Shown: positions 1-8,182 of the stretch, in pieces
How positions within the stretch are numbered: position 1 is the first letter of the stretch
Layout: every line of letters begins with the position of its first letter
From: Nodularia sp. NIES-3585
GTDB taxonomy: Bacteria > Cyanobacteriota > Cyanobacteriia > Cyanobacteriales > Nostocaceae
Assembly (NCBI RefSeq): GCF_002218065.1
Contig: NZ_BDUB01000001.1
Location: 631,567-695,566, forward strand
Length of the DNA: 64,000 nt
Reading direction: 5' to 3'
Translations under genes and position numbers: made by a program
Notes under the pieces: model-generated
The model's input: the letters and a program-made list of their open reading frames with translations, nothing else
Databases searched by the model: none
What the model was told of the DNA's origin: nothing

Positions 1-50
1 TGTAAAATGGCGTGACATCTGGGCATCAGGGCGGGAATCTTAGGGGGGAG

Positions 51-121
51 TTGGGGAGTGGGGAGTAGGGAGTGGGGAGTGGGGAGTGGGGAGTAGGTTT
101 TTTACTCAGCACTCAGCACTA
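51..121. repeat. GGGGAGT and ACTCAGC heptamer tandem repeats
   Basis: A degenerate run of GGGGAGT/GGGAGTA heptamers (about 51-97) is followed by two to three copies of CTCAGCA (about 107-121). Such short tandemly repeated repetitive sequences are typical of Nostoc-group genomes. The second run reaches the stop codon of the neighbouring minus-strand gene. Confidence 0.85.
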
Positions 122-523
122 CTTACTGGGTTGGGAGATTCGGGCTTCAATATCTTCTAAGGTTTGTAACAATAAACGCTTCGCCTGTAATTTCCAACCC
201 CATTTTTGAATTCTGAAAGCGGCGACAGTTCCCACTCCACCGACTAATAAAAGTACGGGCTGATTCAGAGAAATTCCGAATAATAACCCCAATCCCGCAA
301 TTCCCCAAAATGGTAAAGCTGCGGCTTGCCTTTGTTCTTCCACAATTTTAGTAAATATACTAGACTTCATAGTATTTAATAATTCAGCTTTAATTTGCCG
401 TTGTTCCACTGCCGATACAGTCAAACCGATTTTCCGGCGCATTTTTTCAATTTTACGGGCATCACTACTGTATTCAGTTAGCTCATCTTCTGCCATTTGT
501 AGTAGTCGTTCTAGTTGCGCCAT
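119..523 (-). CDS. conserved small membrane protein, function unknown
   Basis: 134 residues that I cannot assign to a named family. The first ~65 residues are charged and helical (possible coiled coil). Two hydrophobic stretches follow at about 70-85 and 88-102, separated by a short polar turn, so a hairpin membrane anchor is likely. The C-terminus is basic and then acidic. It is divergent from ppsA, with about 180 bp between the starts. The stop codon lies at the edge of a heptamer repeat, so the last residues may be recent. Coding is supported by an uninterrupted frame with ordinary composition and no competing ORF. Confidence 0.7.
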   Translation of the reverse strand: MAQLERLLQMAEDELTEYSSDARKIEKMRRKIGLTVSAVEQRQIKAELLNTMKSSIFTKIVEEQRQAAALPFWGIAGLGLLFGISLNQPVLLLVGGVGTVAAFRIQKWGWKLQAKRLLLQTLEDIEARISQPSK

Positions 524-701
524 TTTGTACTAAATTTAGGGTTGTGGTATAGCTATTATCTAAGAAAATGTTAAATTTTCCTAACTATAATCTTGCATCT
601 AATAGCACGATACCAAATCTTAAATCTAGAATTAAATATAGAGACAATATCCTAGCGATGACAAACTGACAACCAGAGCGTCTACTTGAGAGGTAATATA
701 G

Positions 702-3161
702 ATGGTTACGGTATCTCAAAACACATTGACTCAAACTGACAAAGAGCGATCGCTGATTCTCTGGTTTGATGAAGTTGGTATTGCTGATATACCGCTAGTT
801 GGGGGGAAAAATGCCTCACTAGGGGAAATGATTCAACAGTTGACACCCCAAGGCGTTAACGTTCCCACAGGATTTGCTACTACTGCATATGCTTATCGGT
901 ATTTCATCGAGTCAGCTGGGTTAGAAGCCAAGTTACGCAAACTATTTGCGGATTTAGATATTGAGGATGTCAAAAATTTGCGGGTACGGGGAAAACAAGC
1001 GCGATCGCTACTGATGCATACACGGTTTCCTGTAGAATTAAGGGATGCGATCGCCTCAGCATATCTGAAACTCTGCGAACAATACAACCCAGATACAGAT
1101 GTTGCCGTCCGTTCTAGCGCCACAGCCGAAGACCTCCCCGATGCTAGTTTTGCCGGACAGCAAGAAAGTTACCTAAATGTTGTCAGTGTTGAAGGAGTTT
1201 TAGCGGCTTGTCATCGATGCTTTGCTTCTATATTCACCGACCGCGCCATTTCCTATCGCCACACCAAAGGATTTGATCACTTTAGCATTGCCCTCGCCGT
1301 CGGTGTACAAAAAATGGTGCGTTCTGACTTAGCCACCTCTGGGGTGATGTTCTCCATTGACACCGAAACCGGATTTAAAGATGCAGCACTGATTACAGCC
1401 GCCTACGGTTTAGGCGAAAACGTAGTTCAAGGAACCATTAACCCAGATGAATACTATGTTTTCAAGCCGACATTAAAAGCAGGTTTCCGCCCCATTATCG
1501 ATAAAAAATTGGGCAGCAAAGAACTGAAAATGATTTATGATGACGGCTCAAAATTCACGAAAAATGTCGCCGTCTCCACCATAGAACAAGGTAAATTTGC
1601 TCTCAGTGATGCAGAAATTTTACAACTAGCACATTGGGCTTGTTTAATAGAAGACCATTATTCCCAAACCCACGGTAATTACTCTCCAATGGATATTGAG
1701 TGGGCAAAAGACGGAATTACCAATCAGCTTTTTATTGTCCAAGCCCGTCCCGAAACAGTCCAGTCTCAGAAAACAGGAAACGTGCTGCGGAGTTATCATT
1801 TCGTTCACACAGAGAAGGAAACAAAATTACCCCATCCCCTAGTCACCGGTCGGGCTGTGGGAGAAGCCATTAGTCAAGGTAAAGTCCATCTCATTTTAGA
1901 TGTGAACAAAATCGACCAATTCCAAGCTGGGGATGTGTTAGTCACAGAGAGAACAGACCCCGACTGGGAACCAATTATGAAACGCGCCAGCGCCATTGTC
2001 ACCAACTCCGGGGGGCGCACCTGTCACGCGGCGATTATTGCGCGAGAATTGGGAGTCCCGGCAATTGTCGGCTGTAGCAATGGCACAGAAGTCTTAAAAA
2101 CTGGTCAAGAGGTGACGATTTCTTGCGCCGAGGGAGATGAAGGCAAAGTTTATCCTGGCTTATTACCCTTTGAAGTGAAAGAAGTTCTCTTAGAAAACTT
2201 ACCCCGCACCCGGACTCAAATTTTAATGAATGTGGGTAATCCTCAAGAAGCATTAAGTTTATCTGCAATTCCCAATGATGGCGTAGGTTTAGCCCGCACA
2301 GAATTTATTATCGCCAACCAAATCCAAATTCATCCGATGGCTTTGATTCACTATGAGAAGTTAGAAGATGAATTTGTCAAAACCAAAATAAATCAAATCA
2401 CTGCCCTTTACGACGATAAACCCCAGTATTTTGTTGATAAATTAGCCCAAGGTATCGGGAGAATTGCGGCGGCTTTTTATCCTAAGCCAGTAATTGTAAG
2501 AATGTCGGATTTCAAAAGTAATGAATATGCTAATCTTTTAGGTGGTCACCAATTTGAACCCAAAGAAGAAAACCCCATGCTGGGTTGGCGTGGTGCAGCG
2601 CGTTACTATGATCAAGGATATAAAGAAGCTTTTGCTTTAGAGTGTCAATCTATCAAACGAGTTCGTGACGAAATGGGTTTGACTAACGTTATCCCGATGA
2701 TTCCCTTCTGTCGCACTCCCGATGAAGGACGTTTAGTGTTGGCGGAAATGGCAAAAAATAATTTAAAACAGAGTGTGAACGACTTGCAAGTTTATGTAAT
2801 GTGCGAGTTACCCAATAATGTGATTATGGCTGATGAGTTTGCAGAGGTGTTTGATGGCTTTTCCATTGGTTCCAATGATTTAACTCAGCTAACATTAGGC
2901 ATAGATAGAGATTCAGCATTAGTAGCGCGGTTATTTGATGAACGCAGTCAGGGTGTGAAGCGCATGGTGAAAATGGCCATAGAATCTGCAAAAAAACATC
3001 ACCGCAAAATCGGGATTTGTGGACAAGCACCCAGCGATTACCCAGAATTTGCCCAGTTTTTAGTAGAACAGGGAATTGATTCTATTAGTCTGAATCCAGA
3101 TTCAGTTTTAAAAACGATGCTGGAAATTGCCAAAGTAGAGCAAAACAACGTAAATGATTAA
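702..3161 (+). CDS. ppsA: phosphoenolpyruvate synthase (pyruvate, water dikinase)
   Basis: 819 residues, full length for the family. It converts pyruvate + ATP + water to PEP + AMP + phosphate through a phosphohistidine, in gluconeogenesis. The N-terminal PEP/pyruvate-binding (ATP-grasp-like) domain spans about residues 20-350 and contains the VAVRSSATAEDLPDASFAGQ type signature. The central swivelling domain carries the catalytic histidine in GGRTCHAAIIARELG (His442). The C-terminal TIM-barrel contains CELPNNVIMADEF, GSNDLTQLTLG and the active-site Cys773 in IGICGQAP. The start is supported by GAGAGG about 9-14 bases upstream. No downstream partner: the next 2.7 kb holds opposite-strand array genes. 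Confidence 0.97.
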   Translation: MVTVSQNTLTQTDKERSLILWFDEVGIADIPLVGGKNASLGEMIQQLTPQGVNVPTGFATTAYAYRYFIESAGLEAKLRKLFADLDIEDVKNLRVRGKQARSLLMHTRFPVELRDAIASAYLKLCEQYNPDTDVAVRSSATAEDLPDASFAGQQESYLNVVSVEGVLAACHRCFASIFTDRAISYRHTKGFDHFSIALAVGVQKMVRSDLATSGVMFSIDTETGFKDAALITAAYGLGENVVQGTINPDEYYVFKPTLKAGFRPIIDKKLGSKELKMIYDDGSKFTKNVAVSTIEQGKFALSDAEILQLAHWACLIEDHYSQTHGNYSPMDIEWAKDGITNQLFIVQARPETVQSQKTGNVLRSYHFVHTEKETKLPHPLVTGRAVGEAISQGKVHLILDVNKIDQFQAGDVLVTERTDPDWEPIMKRASAIVTNSGGRTCHAAIIARELGVPAIVGCSNGTEVLKTGQEVTISCAEGDEGKVYPGLLPFEVKEVLLENLPRTRTQILMNVGNPQEALSLSAIPNDGVGLARTEFIIANQIQIHPMALIHYEKLEDEFVKTKINQITALYDDKPQYFVDKLAQGIGRIAAAFYPKPVIVRMSDFKSNEYANLLGGHQFEPKEENPMLGWRGAARYYDQGYKEAFALECQSIKRVRDEMGLTNVIPMIPFCRTPDEGRLVLAEMAKNNLKQSVNDLQVYVMCELPNNVIMADEFAEVFDGFSIGSNDLTQLTLGIDRDSALVARLFDERSQGVKRMVKMAIESAKKHHRKIGICGQAPSDYPEFAQFLVEQGIDSISLNPDSVLKTMLEIAKVEQNNVND

Positions 3162-3164
3162 GGG

Positions 3165-3232
3165 TTTATGTTTCCAGTAGCCAAGTCCGTAGACAATGTT
3201 TCCGTGATGAACTTGCAGATGTTGTCAAACAT
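3165..3232 (-). pseudogene. 5' stub of a fourth Rpn-like array gene
   Basis: Reading leftward from an ATG at 3230-3232, the sequence encodes MFDNICKFITETLSTDLAT. It is nearly identical to the first 19 residues of the three complete neighbours (MFDNICKFIAETFSTDLAT). It then diverges and stops next to the 3' end of ppsA. The flank upstream of its start, with GATGGGCGATCGCC, is the same spacer found between the other copies. This is the broken left end of the tandem array. Confidence 0.85.
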
Positions 3233-3298
3233 GAAGAAATTGTATCACCTGATGGGCGATCGCCTTTGACATCATACTTGAGCAAACAATAGCTATGC

Positions 3299-4120
3299 TT
3301 AAGAATCACCTTGTTGTTGCTGTAACTGTTGTACTACTTCCTCAGATAAACCAGTGATGCGAGCGATCGCGGCAATTGTCATGCCTTCTGCTAGCAAGTT
3401 GAGGGCAATTTGCTCGGCTTTCTCCTGACTACCTTCCTGTTTACCTTCCTGTTTACCTTCTTCTCTACCTGCCTGTCTACCTTCTTCCAAACCTTCAGTT
3501 TTAATCAATTGATAAATCACTGACTCGCGCATCATATCCTTCCTTAGTAAGCGTTGAATCACATCTTGTTTCAATACTAACCCAGCTAAAACTGCTGTGG
3601 ATGCTGCCAGATTACTTTGCATTCGCCGGTCGGAAATATTATTAATTTCATCAGCTACCGCTTGTAATGTATTGGTTTGATTATTCGTATTACTTAACAC
3701 CGCAAATGGCAGTAAACCCGGCGTTCCCAAAAATACCTCTGTTGGTTGTTCCCACAAGCGAATTACCGTAAATTCATGATGTAAACCATCGATATTAAAT
3801 GTATTTTTATACACCTCTTCTGATTTTGTCTCAGTCAGATAAATTACTACTTGACGCATTCGTTTTTGGGGAAAGCGCCGATACACGCGTAGGCGATAAT
3901 CCGCCATGCGAAAGGGAATAGAAGCATCAGGCTGGGTTTGAAATTCCAGATGTAGAACCACTTCATCTGATTGCAGTAGTATCAATGCGTCAGCGCGAAT
4001 CGGTTCTAAAGATAATTCCTTGGGACTTAACTCAGTCAATTCTACGGGTGTTCCTAGTAGCCATGTAGCCAAGTCCGTAGAAAATGTTTCGGCGATGAAC
4101 TTGCAGATGTTGTCAAACAT
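3299..4120 (-). CDS. Rpn-like PD-(D/E)XK nuclease family protein, array copy 1
   Basis: 273 residues. The N-terminal ~130 residues match the recombination-promoting nuclease (Rpn)/putative transposase type with PD-(D/E)XK fold: Asp in RADALILLQ followed by the ExQ motif in VVLHLEFQTQPD, then ADYRLRVYRRFP. A helical middle is followed by a charged repeat of Glu-Gly-Lys-Gln units (about 215-235) and a C-terminal helix-turn-helix-like tail, MTIAAIARITGLSEEVVQQL. Family members are proposed DNA endonucleases that promote recombination; the role here is unknown. It is the leftmost intact copy of a tandem array with about 860-890 bp between starts. Confidence 0.85.
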   Translation of the reverse strand: MFDNICKFIAETFSTDLATWLLGTPVELTELSPKELSLEPIRADALILLQSDEVVLHLEFQTQPDASIPFRMADYRLRVYRRFPQKRMRQVVIYLTETKSEEVYKNTFNIDGLHHEFTVIRLWEQPTEVFLGTPGLLPFAVLSNTNNQTNTLQAVADEINNISDRRMQSNLAASTAVLAGLVLKQDVIQRLLRKDMMRESVIYQLIKTEGLEEGRQAGREEGKQEGKQEGSQEKAEQIALNLLAEGMTIAAIARITGLSEEVVQQLQQQQGDS

Positions 4121-4185
4121 GAAGAAATTGTATCACCTGATGGGCGATCGCCTTTGACATCATACTTGAGCAAACAATAGCTATG

Positions 4186-4983
4186 CTTAAGAACCACCTT
4201 GTTGTTGCTGTAACTGTTGTACTACTTCCTCAGATAAACCAGTGATGCGAGCGATCGCGGCAATTGTCATGCCTTCTGCTAGCAAGTTGATGGCGATTTC
4301 TTGTCTACTTTCTTGTTTACCTTCTTGTTTACCTTCTGTCTACCTTCTTCCAAACCTTCAGTTTTAATCAATTGATAAATCACTGACTCGCGCATCATAT
4401 CCTTCCTTAGTAAGCGTTGAATCACATCTTGTTTCAATACTAACCCAGCTAAAACTGCTGTGGATGCTGCCAGATTACTTTGCATTCGCCGGTCGGAAAT
4501 ATTATTAATTTCATCAGCTACCGCTTGTAATGTATTGGTTTGATTATTCGTATTACTTAACACCGCAAATGGCAGTAAACCCGGCGTTCCCAAAAATACC
4601 TCTGTTGGTTGTTCCCACAGGCGAATTACTGTAAATTCATGGTGTAAACCATCGATAGTAAATGTATTTTTATACACCTCTTCTGATTTTGTCTCAGTCA
4701 GATAAATTACTACTTGACGCATTCGTTTTTGGGGAAAGCGCCGATACACCCTTAAGCGATAGTCCGCCATGCGAAAGGGAATAGACGCATCAGGCTGGGT
4801 TTGAAATTCCAGATGTAGAACCACTTCATCTGATTGCAGTAATATCAAAGCGTCTGCACGTATAGGTTCTAAAGATAATTCTTTGGGACTTAACTCAGTT
4901 AATTCTACGGGTGTTCCTAGTAGCCATGTAGCCAAGTCCGTAGAAAACGTTTCGGCGATGAACTTACAGATGTTGTCAAACAT
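4186..4983 (-). pseudogene. Rpn-like PD-(D/E)XK protein, array copy 2, frameshifted 3' end
   Basis: The first ~213 residues are almost identical to copies 1 and 3, including the ExQ nuclease motif. In the Glu-Gly-Lys repeat one T is missing (CCTTCTGTCTACC here against CCTTCTTGTCTACC in copy 3, read on the plus strand). The frame shifts and ends at 4279 after 234 residues with a Lys-rich tail. The original C-terminal helix-turn-helix segment is still readable downstream in the other frame (4186-4278). The nuclease domain is complete, so the shortened product could still fold; I call it a frameshifted copy rather than surely dead. Confidence 0.75.
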
Positions 4984-5049
4984 GAAGAAATTCTATCACC
5001 TGATAGGCGATCGCCTTTGACATCATACTTGAGCAAACAATAGCTATGC

Positions 5050-5859
5050 TTAAGAATCACCTTGTTGTTGCTGTAACTGTTGTACTACTTCCTCAGATAA
5101 ACCAGTGATGCGAGCGATCGCGGCAATTGTCATGCCTTCTGCTAGCAAGTTGAAGGCAATTTGCTCGGCTTTCTCCTGAATACCTTCTTGTTTACCTTCT
5201 TGTTTACCTTCTTGTCTACCTTCTTCCAAACCTTCAGTTTTAATCAATTGATAAATCACTGACTCGCGCATCATATCCTTCCTTAGTAAGCGTTGAATCA
5301 CTTCTTGTTTCAATACTAACCCAGCTAAAACTGCTGTGGATGCTGCCAGATTACTTTGCATTCGCCGGTCGGAAATATTATTAATTTCATCCGCCACCGC
5401 TTGCAATGTATTGGTTTGATTATTCGTATTACTTAATACCGCAAATGGTAGTAACCCCGCTGTTCTCAAAAATACCTCTGTTGGTTGTTCCCACAGGCGA
5501 ATTACTGTAAATTCATGGTGTAAACCATCGATATTAAATGTATTTTTATACACCTCTTCTGATTTTGTCTCAGTCAGATAAATTACTACTTGACGCATTC
5601 GTTTTTGGGGAAAGCGCCGATACACGCGTAGGCGATAATCCGCCATGCGAAAGGGAATAGACGCATCAGGCTGGGTTTGGAATTCCAGATGTAGAACCAC
5701 TTCATCTGATTGCAGTAGTATCAAAGCGTCTGCACGAATCGGTTCTAAAGATAATTCTTTGGGACTTAACTCAGTTAATTCTACGGGTGTTCCTAGTAGC
5801 CATGTAGCCAAGTCCGTAGAAAATGTTTCGGCGATGAACTTACAGATGTTGTCAAACAT
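5050..5859 (-). CDS. Rpn-like PD-(D/E)XK nuclease family protein, array copy 3
   Basis: 269 residues, collinear with copy 1 and lacking one tetrapeptide of the Glu-Gly-Lys/Arg-Gln repeat (12-bp DNA unit). The Asp and ExQ motif are kept. Differences from copy 1 are few (for example Gly to Arg before AGLLPF, Asp to Glu in LKQEVIQ), so the duplication is recent or the copies are being homogenised. It is the promoter-proximal end of the array for the minus strand, divergent from the mannosyltransferase gene starting at 5975. Confidence 0.85.
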   Translation of the reverse strand: MFDNICKFIAETFSTDLATWLLGTPVELTELSPKELSLEPIRADALILLQSDEVVLHLEFQTQPDASIPFRMADYRLRVYRRFPQKRMRQVVIYLTETKSEEVYKNTFNIDGLHHEFTVIRLWEQPTEVFLRTAGLLPFAVLSNTNNQTNTLQAVADEINNISDRRMQSNLAASTAVLAGLVLKQEVIQRLLRKDMMRESVIYQLIKTEGLEEGRQEGKQEGKQEGIQEKAEQIAFNLLAEGMTIAAIARITGLSEEVVQQLQQQQGDS

Positions 5860-5974
5860 GAAAAAATTTTATCACCTAAACTTCAAGTCAGGTAGACAAA
5901 CAAGTATTATGGACTCAAAATGCTCTTCCACTAGATAGACCTAAAATAATCAAAGGAAGGAATACTATTGACAA

Positions 5975-7510
5975 ATGACTAAAAAGTGGTTTCAACTTGG
6001 GCTATTAAGTGTCTTTCTCCTATCACTATTTTTACGGTTTTGGGGATTAGAGCGATTTAACACTCTAGTATTTGATGAAGTTTACTTTGCCAAATTTGGT
6101 AATAATTATCTCACTAATACACCATTTTTTAATGTTCATCCACCATTGAGTCAATATATTATTGGCATTGGAATTTGGATTGGCAGTCATCTTCCCTTTG
6201 GGCAAGATACAGTAAATCAACTCACAGGTTCAGTGCGATCGCCTTGGAGTTATCGTTGGTTAAATGCCCTAACTGGCTCATTTATTCCTTTAGTTATCGC
6301 TGCTATTGCCTATCAATTAAATCGTAGTTATCGCTTTGCTTTACTGGCAGGTTTATTTACAGCTTGTGATGGTTTATTTTTAGTTGAATCTCGTTATGCT
6401 TTAAATAATATTTATATTGTCATCTTTGGTTTATTAGGGCAATGCTTTTTACTATTAGCATTAAATAAACAAAATCAACAACGTTCTTGGTGGTTAGTTC
6501 TTGCTGGCATAAGTTTTGGTGCATCTGCTGCTACTAAATGGAATGGCTTATGGTTTTTGTTAGGTGCGTATTTTATTTGGGTAGCAGCTTATATAATTCG
6601 GGGAATCCAGTCTTTTCCTGATACGCCAATTCTGCTCACATCTCCTGCAACATTCATCAGACAAACAAAAATATTTTTGAAGAATTGGTATCGCACATGG
6701 CTTGATATCAATAAAATATCCCCAGAGATTGCCCTTCAAACCCCACTACAAAATCTGACACAAATCAATATTTGGCAAATGCTATTTTATCTGGGAATTA
6801 TCCCAGCTATAGTTTACAGCATCATCTGGATTCCTCATCTTCAGTTAGATAGAAGATATGGATTTATAGCAGTACACCAAAAAATTTTGAGTTTTCACCT
6901 CCAGATGGGTGGAAATACTGCCAATGTGCATCCTTATTGTGCTGCATGGTATAAATGGCCGTTAATGAATCGGCCGATTGCCTATTATTATCAGAGGGCT
7001 GAAAGTGTTAGTCAACCATTGTCTGCATTGCAGCCGCCTTTACCTACTGGAACAGGGAAAATTATTTATGATGTCCACGCAATGGGCAATCCCTTTTTGT
7101 GGTGGTTTGGTGTCGCCGCGCTTTTGTTTTTAGCCGCAATGATAGTATTACAAGTAGTAATTCCTTGGTGTCAACAAAAACATTTTTCTTTACCAGCAAA
7201 TCTTGCAGTTCATACTTGGATTGCCCTATACTTAGTTTTAAATTATGCTGCCAACTTATTACCTTGGGTCAAAGTAACAAGGTGCGTTTTTATATACCAC
7301 TATATGAGTGCTGTGGTATTTGTATTTTTAGCGATCGCTTGGTTTGTAGACCAGTGTCTTAGCAGTTATTACCGAGAAATTCGGGCAGTAGGTGTCACCA
7401 TAACATTCCTGATTATTGCTGCATTCATTTTTTGGATGCCGCTATATTTGGGTTTACCTCTATCCCCAGAAGCTTACAAAATCCGAATGTGGTTCAACAC
7501 TTGGATTTAA
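5975..7510 (+). CDS. PMT-family protein O-mannosyltransferase (GT39-like)
   Basis: 511 residues and very hydrophobic, with about ten predicted membrane segments. The N-terminal luminal loop has the PMT hallmark Asp-Glu pair in LVFDEVYFAKFGNNYL and the following HPPLSQYIIG. Members transfer mannose (or another sugar) from a polyprenyl-phosphate donor to proteins outside the membrane. The acceptor cannot be told from sequence. AAGGAAGG lies upstream as a possible ribosome site. C-terminal hydrophobic helices end in SPEAYKIRMWF, similar to other bacterial members. It stands alone between genes on the other strand. Confidence 0.85.
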   Translation: MTKKWFQLGLLSVFLLSLFLRFWGLERFNTLVFDEVYFAKFGNNYLTNTPFFNVHPPLSQYIIGIGIWIGSHLPFGQDTVNQLTGSVRSPWSYRWLNALTGSFIPLVIAAIAYQLNRSYRFALLAGLFTACDGLFLVESRYALNNIYIVIFGLLGQCFLLLALNKQNQQRSWWLVLAGISFGASAATKWNGLWFLLGAYFIWVAAYIIRGIQSFPDTPILLTSPATFIRQTKIFLKNWYRTWLDINKISPEIALQTPLQNLTQINIWQMLFYLGIIPAIVYSIIWIPHLQLDRRYGFIAVHQKILSFHLQMGGNTANVHPYCAAWYKWPLMNRPIAYYYQRAESVSQPLSALQPPLPTGTGKIIYDVHAMGNPFLWWFGVAALLFLAAMIVLQVVIPWCQQKHFSLPANLAVHTWIALYLVLNYAANLLPWVKVTRCVFIYHYMSAVVFVFLAIAWFVDQCLSSYYREIRAVGVTITFLIIAAFIFWMPLYLGLPLSPEAYKIRMWFNTWI

Positions 7511-7529
7511 AAATTCAGCCCAGCACTGT

Positions 7530-8018
7530 TTAATCCTTTGGTAAATTTGCAAATGCCTGTCCTACTAAATCCCTAGTCTTATCTTCCAAACACTGCCAAT
7601 CCACCTCACCCGCGTCATCAATTAAACTAAGATCAATATTTGCAGCTTCACTCACAGGAGAGTAATTTATAAAACACACTTGATAACAAATTTCCCACAA
7701 ATCTATACTCACCTGATGCTGTTGACGTTGCAAAAGCAGATGATATCCTGGATGGGGCATTGGCAGACCAGCAAGAGTCGCCCTAATTTCATCTGCCTGT
7801 TCTAAGGTCGCAGTTTCCATTTCCTGTAATAACTGAGTTACCAAAGTTTTAATTTCATCAGTGGTGTTAGCTGGCCAAATCAGAACATCATGGTAAGTTC
7901 CCTTCCAAGTAGACGTATCAAGATGCTTGCGAATATTATCGACAACACGAATAAACGCAGGTTGCATGAGAAGTTCAGCCTGCTGCCATGTGACAGGATT
8001 AGTTATTTTAGGTGGCAT
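7530..8018 (-). CDS. conserved hypothetical protein
   Basis: 162 residues, not recognised. It is soluble, with no signal peptide or membrane segment, and has an amphipathic N-terminal half rich in Leu, Gln and Glu and an acidic C-terminal tail (DLSLIDDAGEVDWQCLEDK). Its stop lies 19 bases from the stop of the convergent mannosyltransferase gene, and its start is 164 bases from the divergent kinase gene. Frame length and composition support a real gene; nothing visible points to a function. Confidence 0.65.
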   Translation of the reverse strand: MPPKITNPVTWQQAELLMQPAFIRVVDNIRKHLDTSTWKGTYHDVLIWPANTTDEIKTLVTQLLQEMETATLEQADEIRATLAGLPMPHPGYHLLLQRQQHQVSIDLWEICYQVCFINYSPVSEAANIDLSLIDDAGEVDWQCLEDKTRDLVGQAFANLPKD

Positions 8019-8182
8019 TGGTAATACACAGGGACACTAAATGACAAATAAACAGTCTAAGTTTATTAAAAAGCTAATTTTTTAGTTTAAATCTTTATCC
8101 CAAGATAGCGGATTTCAGTTAAAAATATTTGGAGATACTTATTACCCGCCAGAAAATTAAGTAATAACTCTGAGAGGAAAAT

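Noticed and set aside
51-121. Heptamer arrays here and at 36231, 50709 and 52314 as CRISPR-like repeats
   Set aside because: Units are 7 bp without spacers; they are short tandem repeats, and no cas gene is present.
3299-5859. The array as an active transposon with transposase genes
   Set aside because: There are no terminal inverted repeats or target duplications; the spacing and identical spacers fit tandem duplication.
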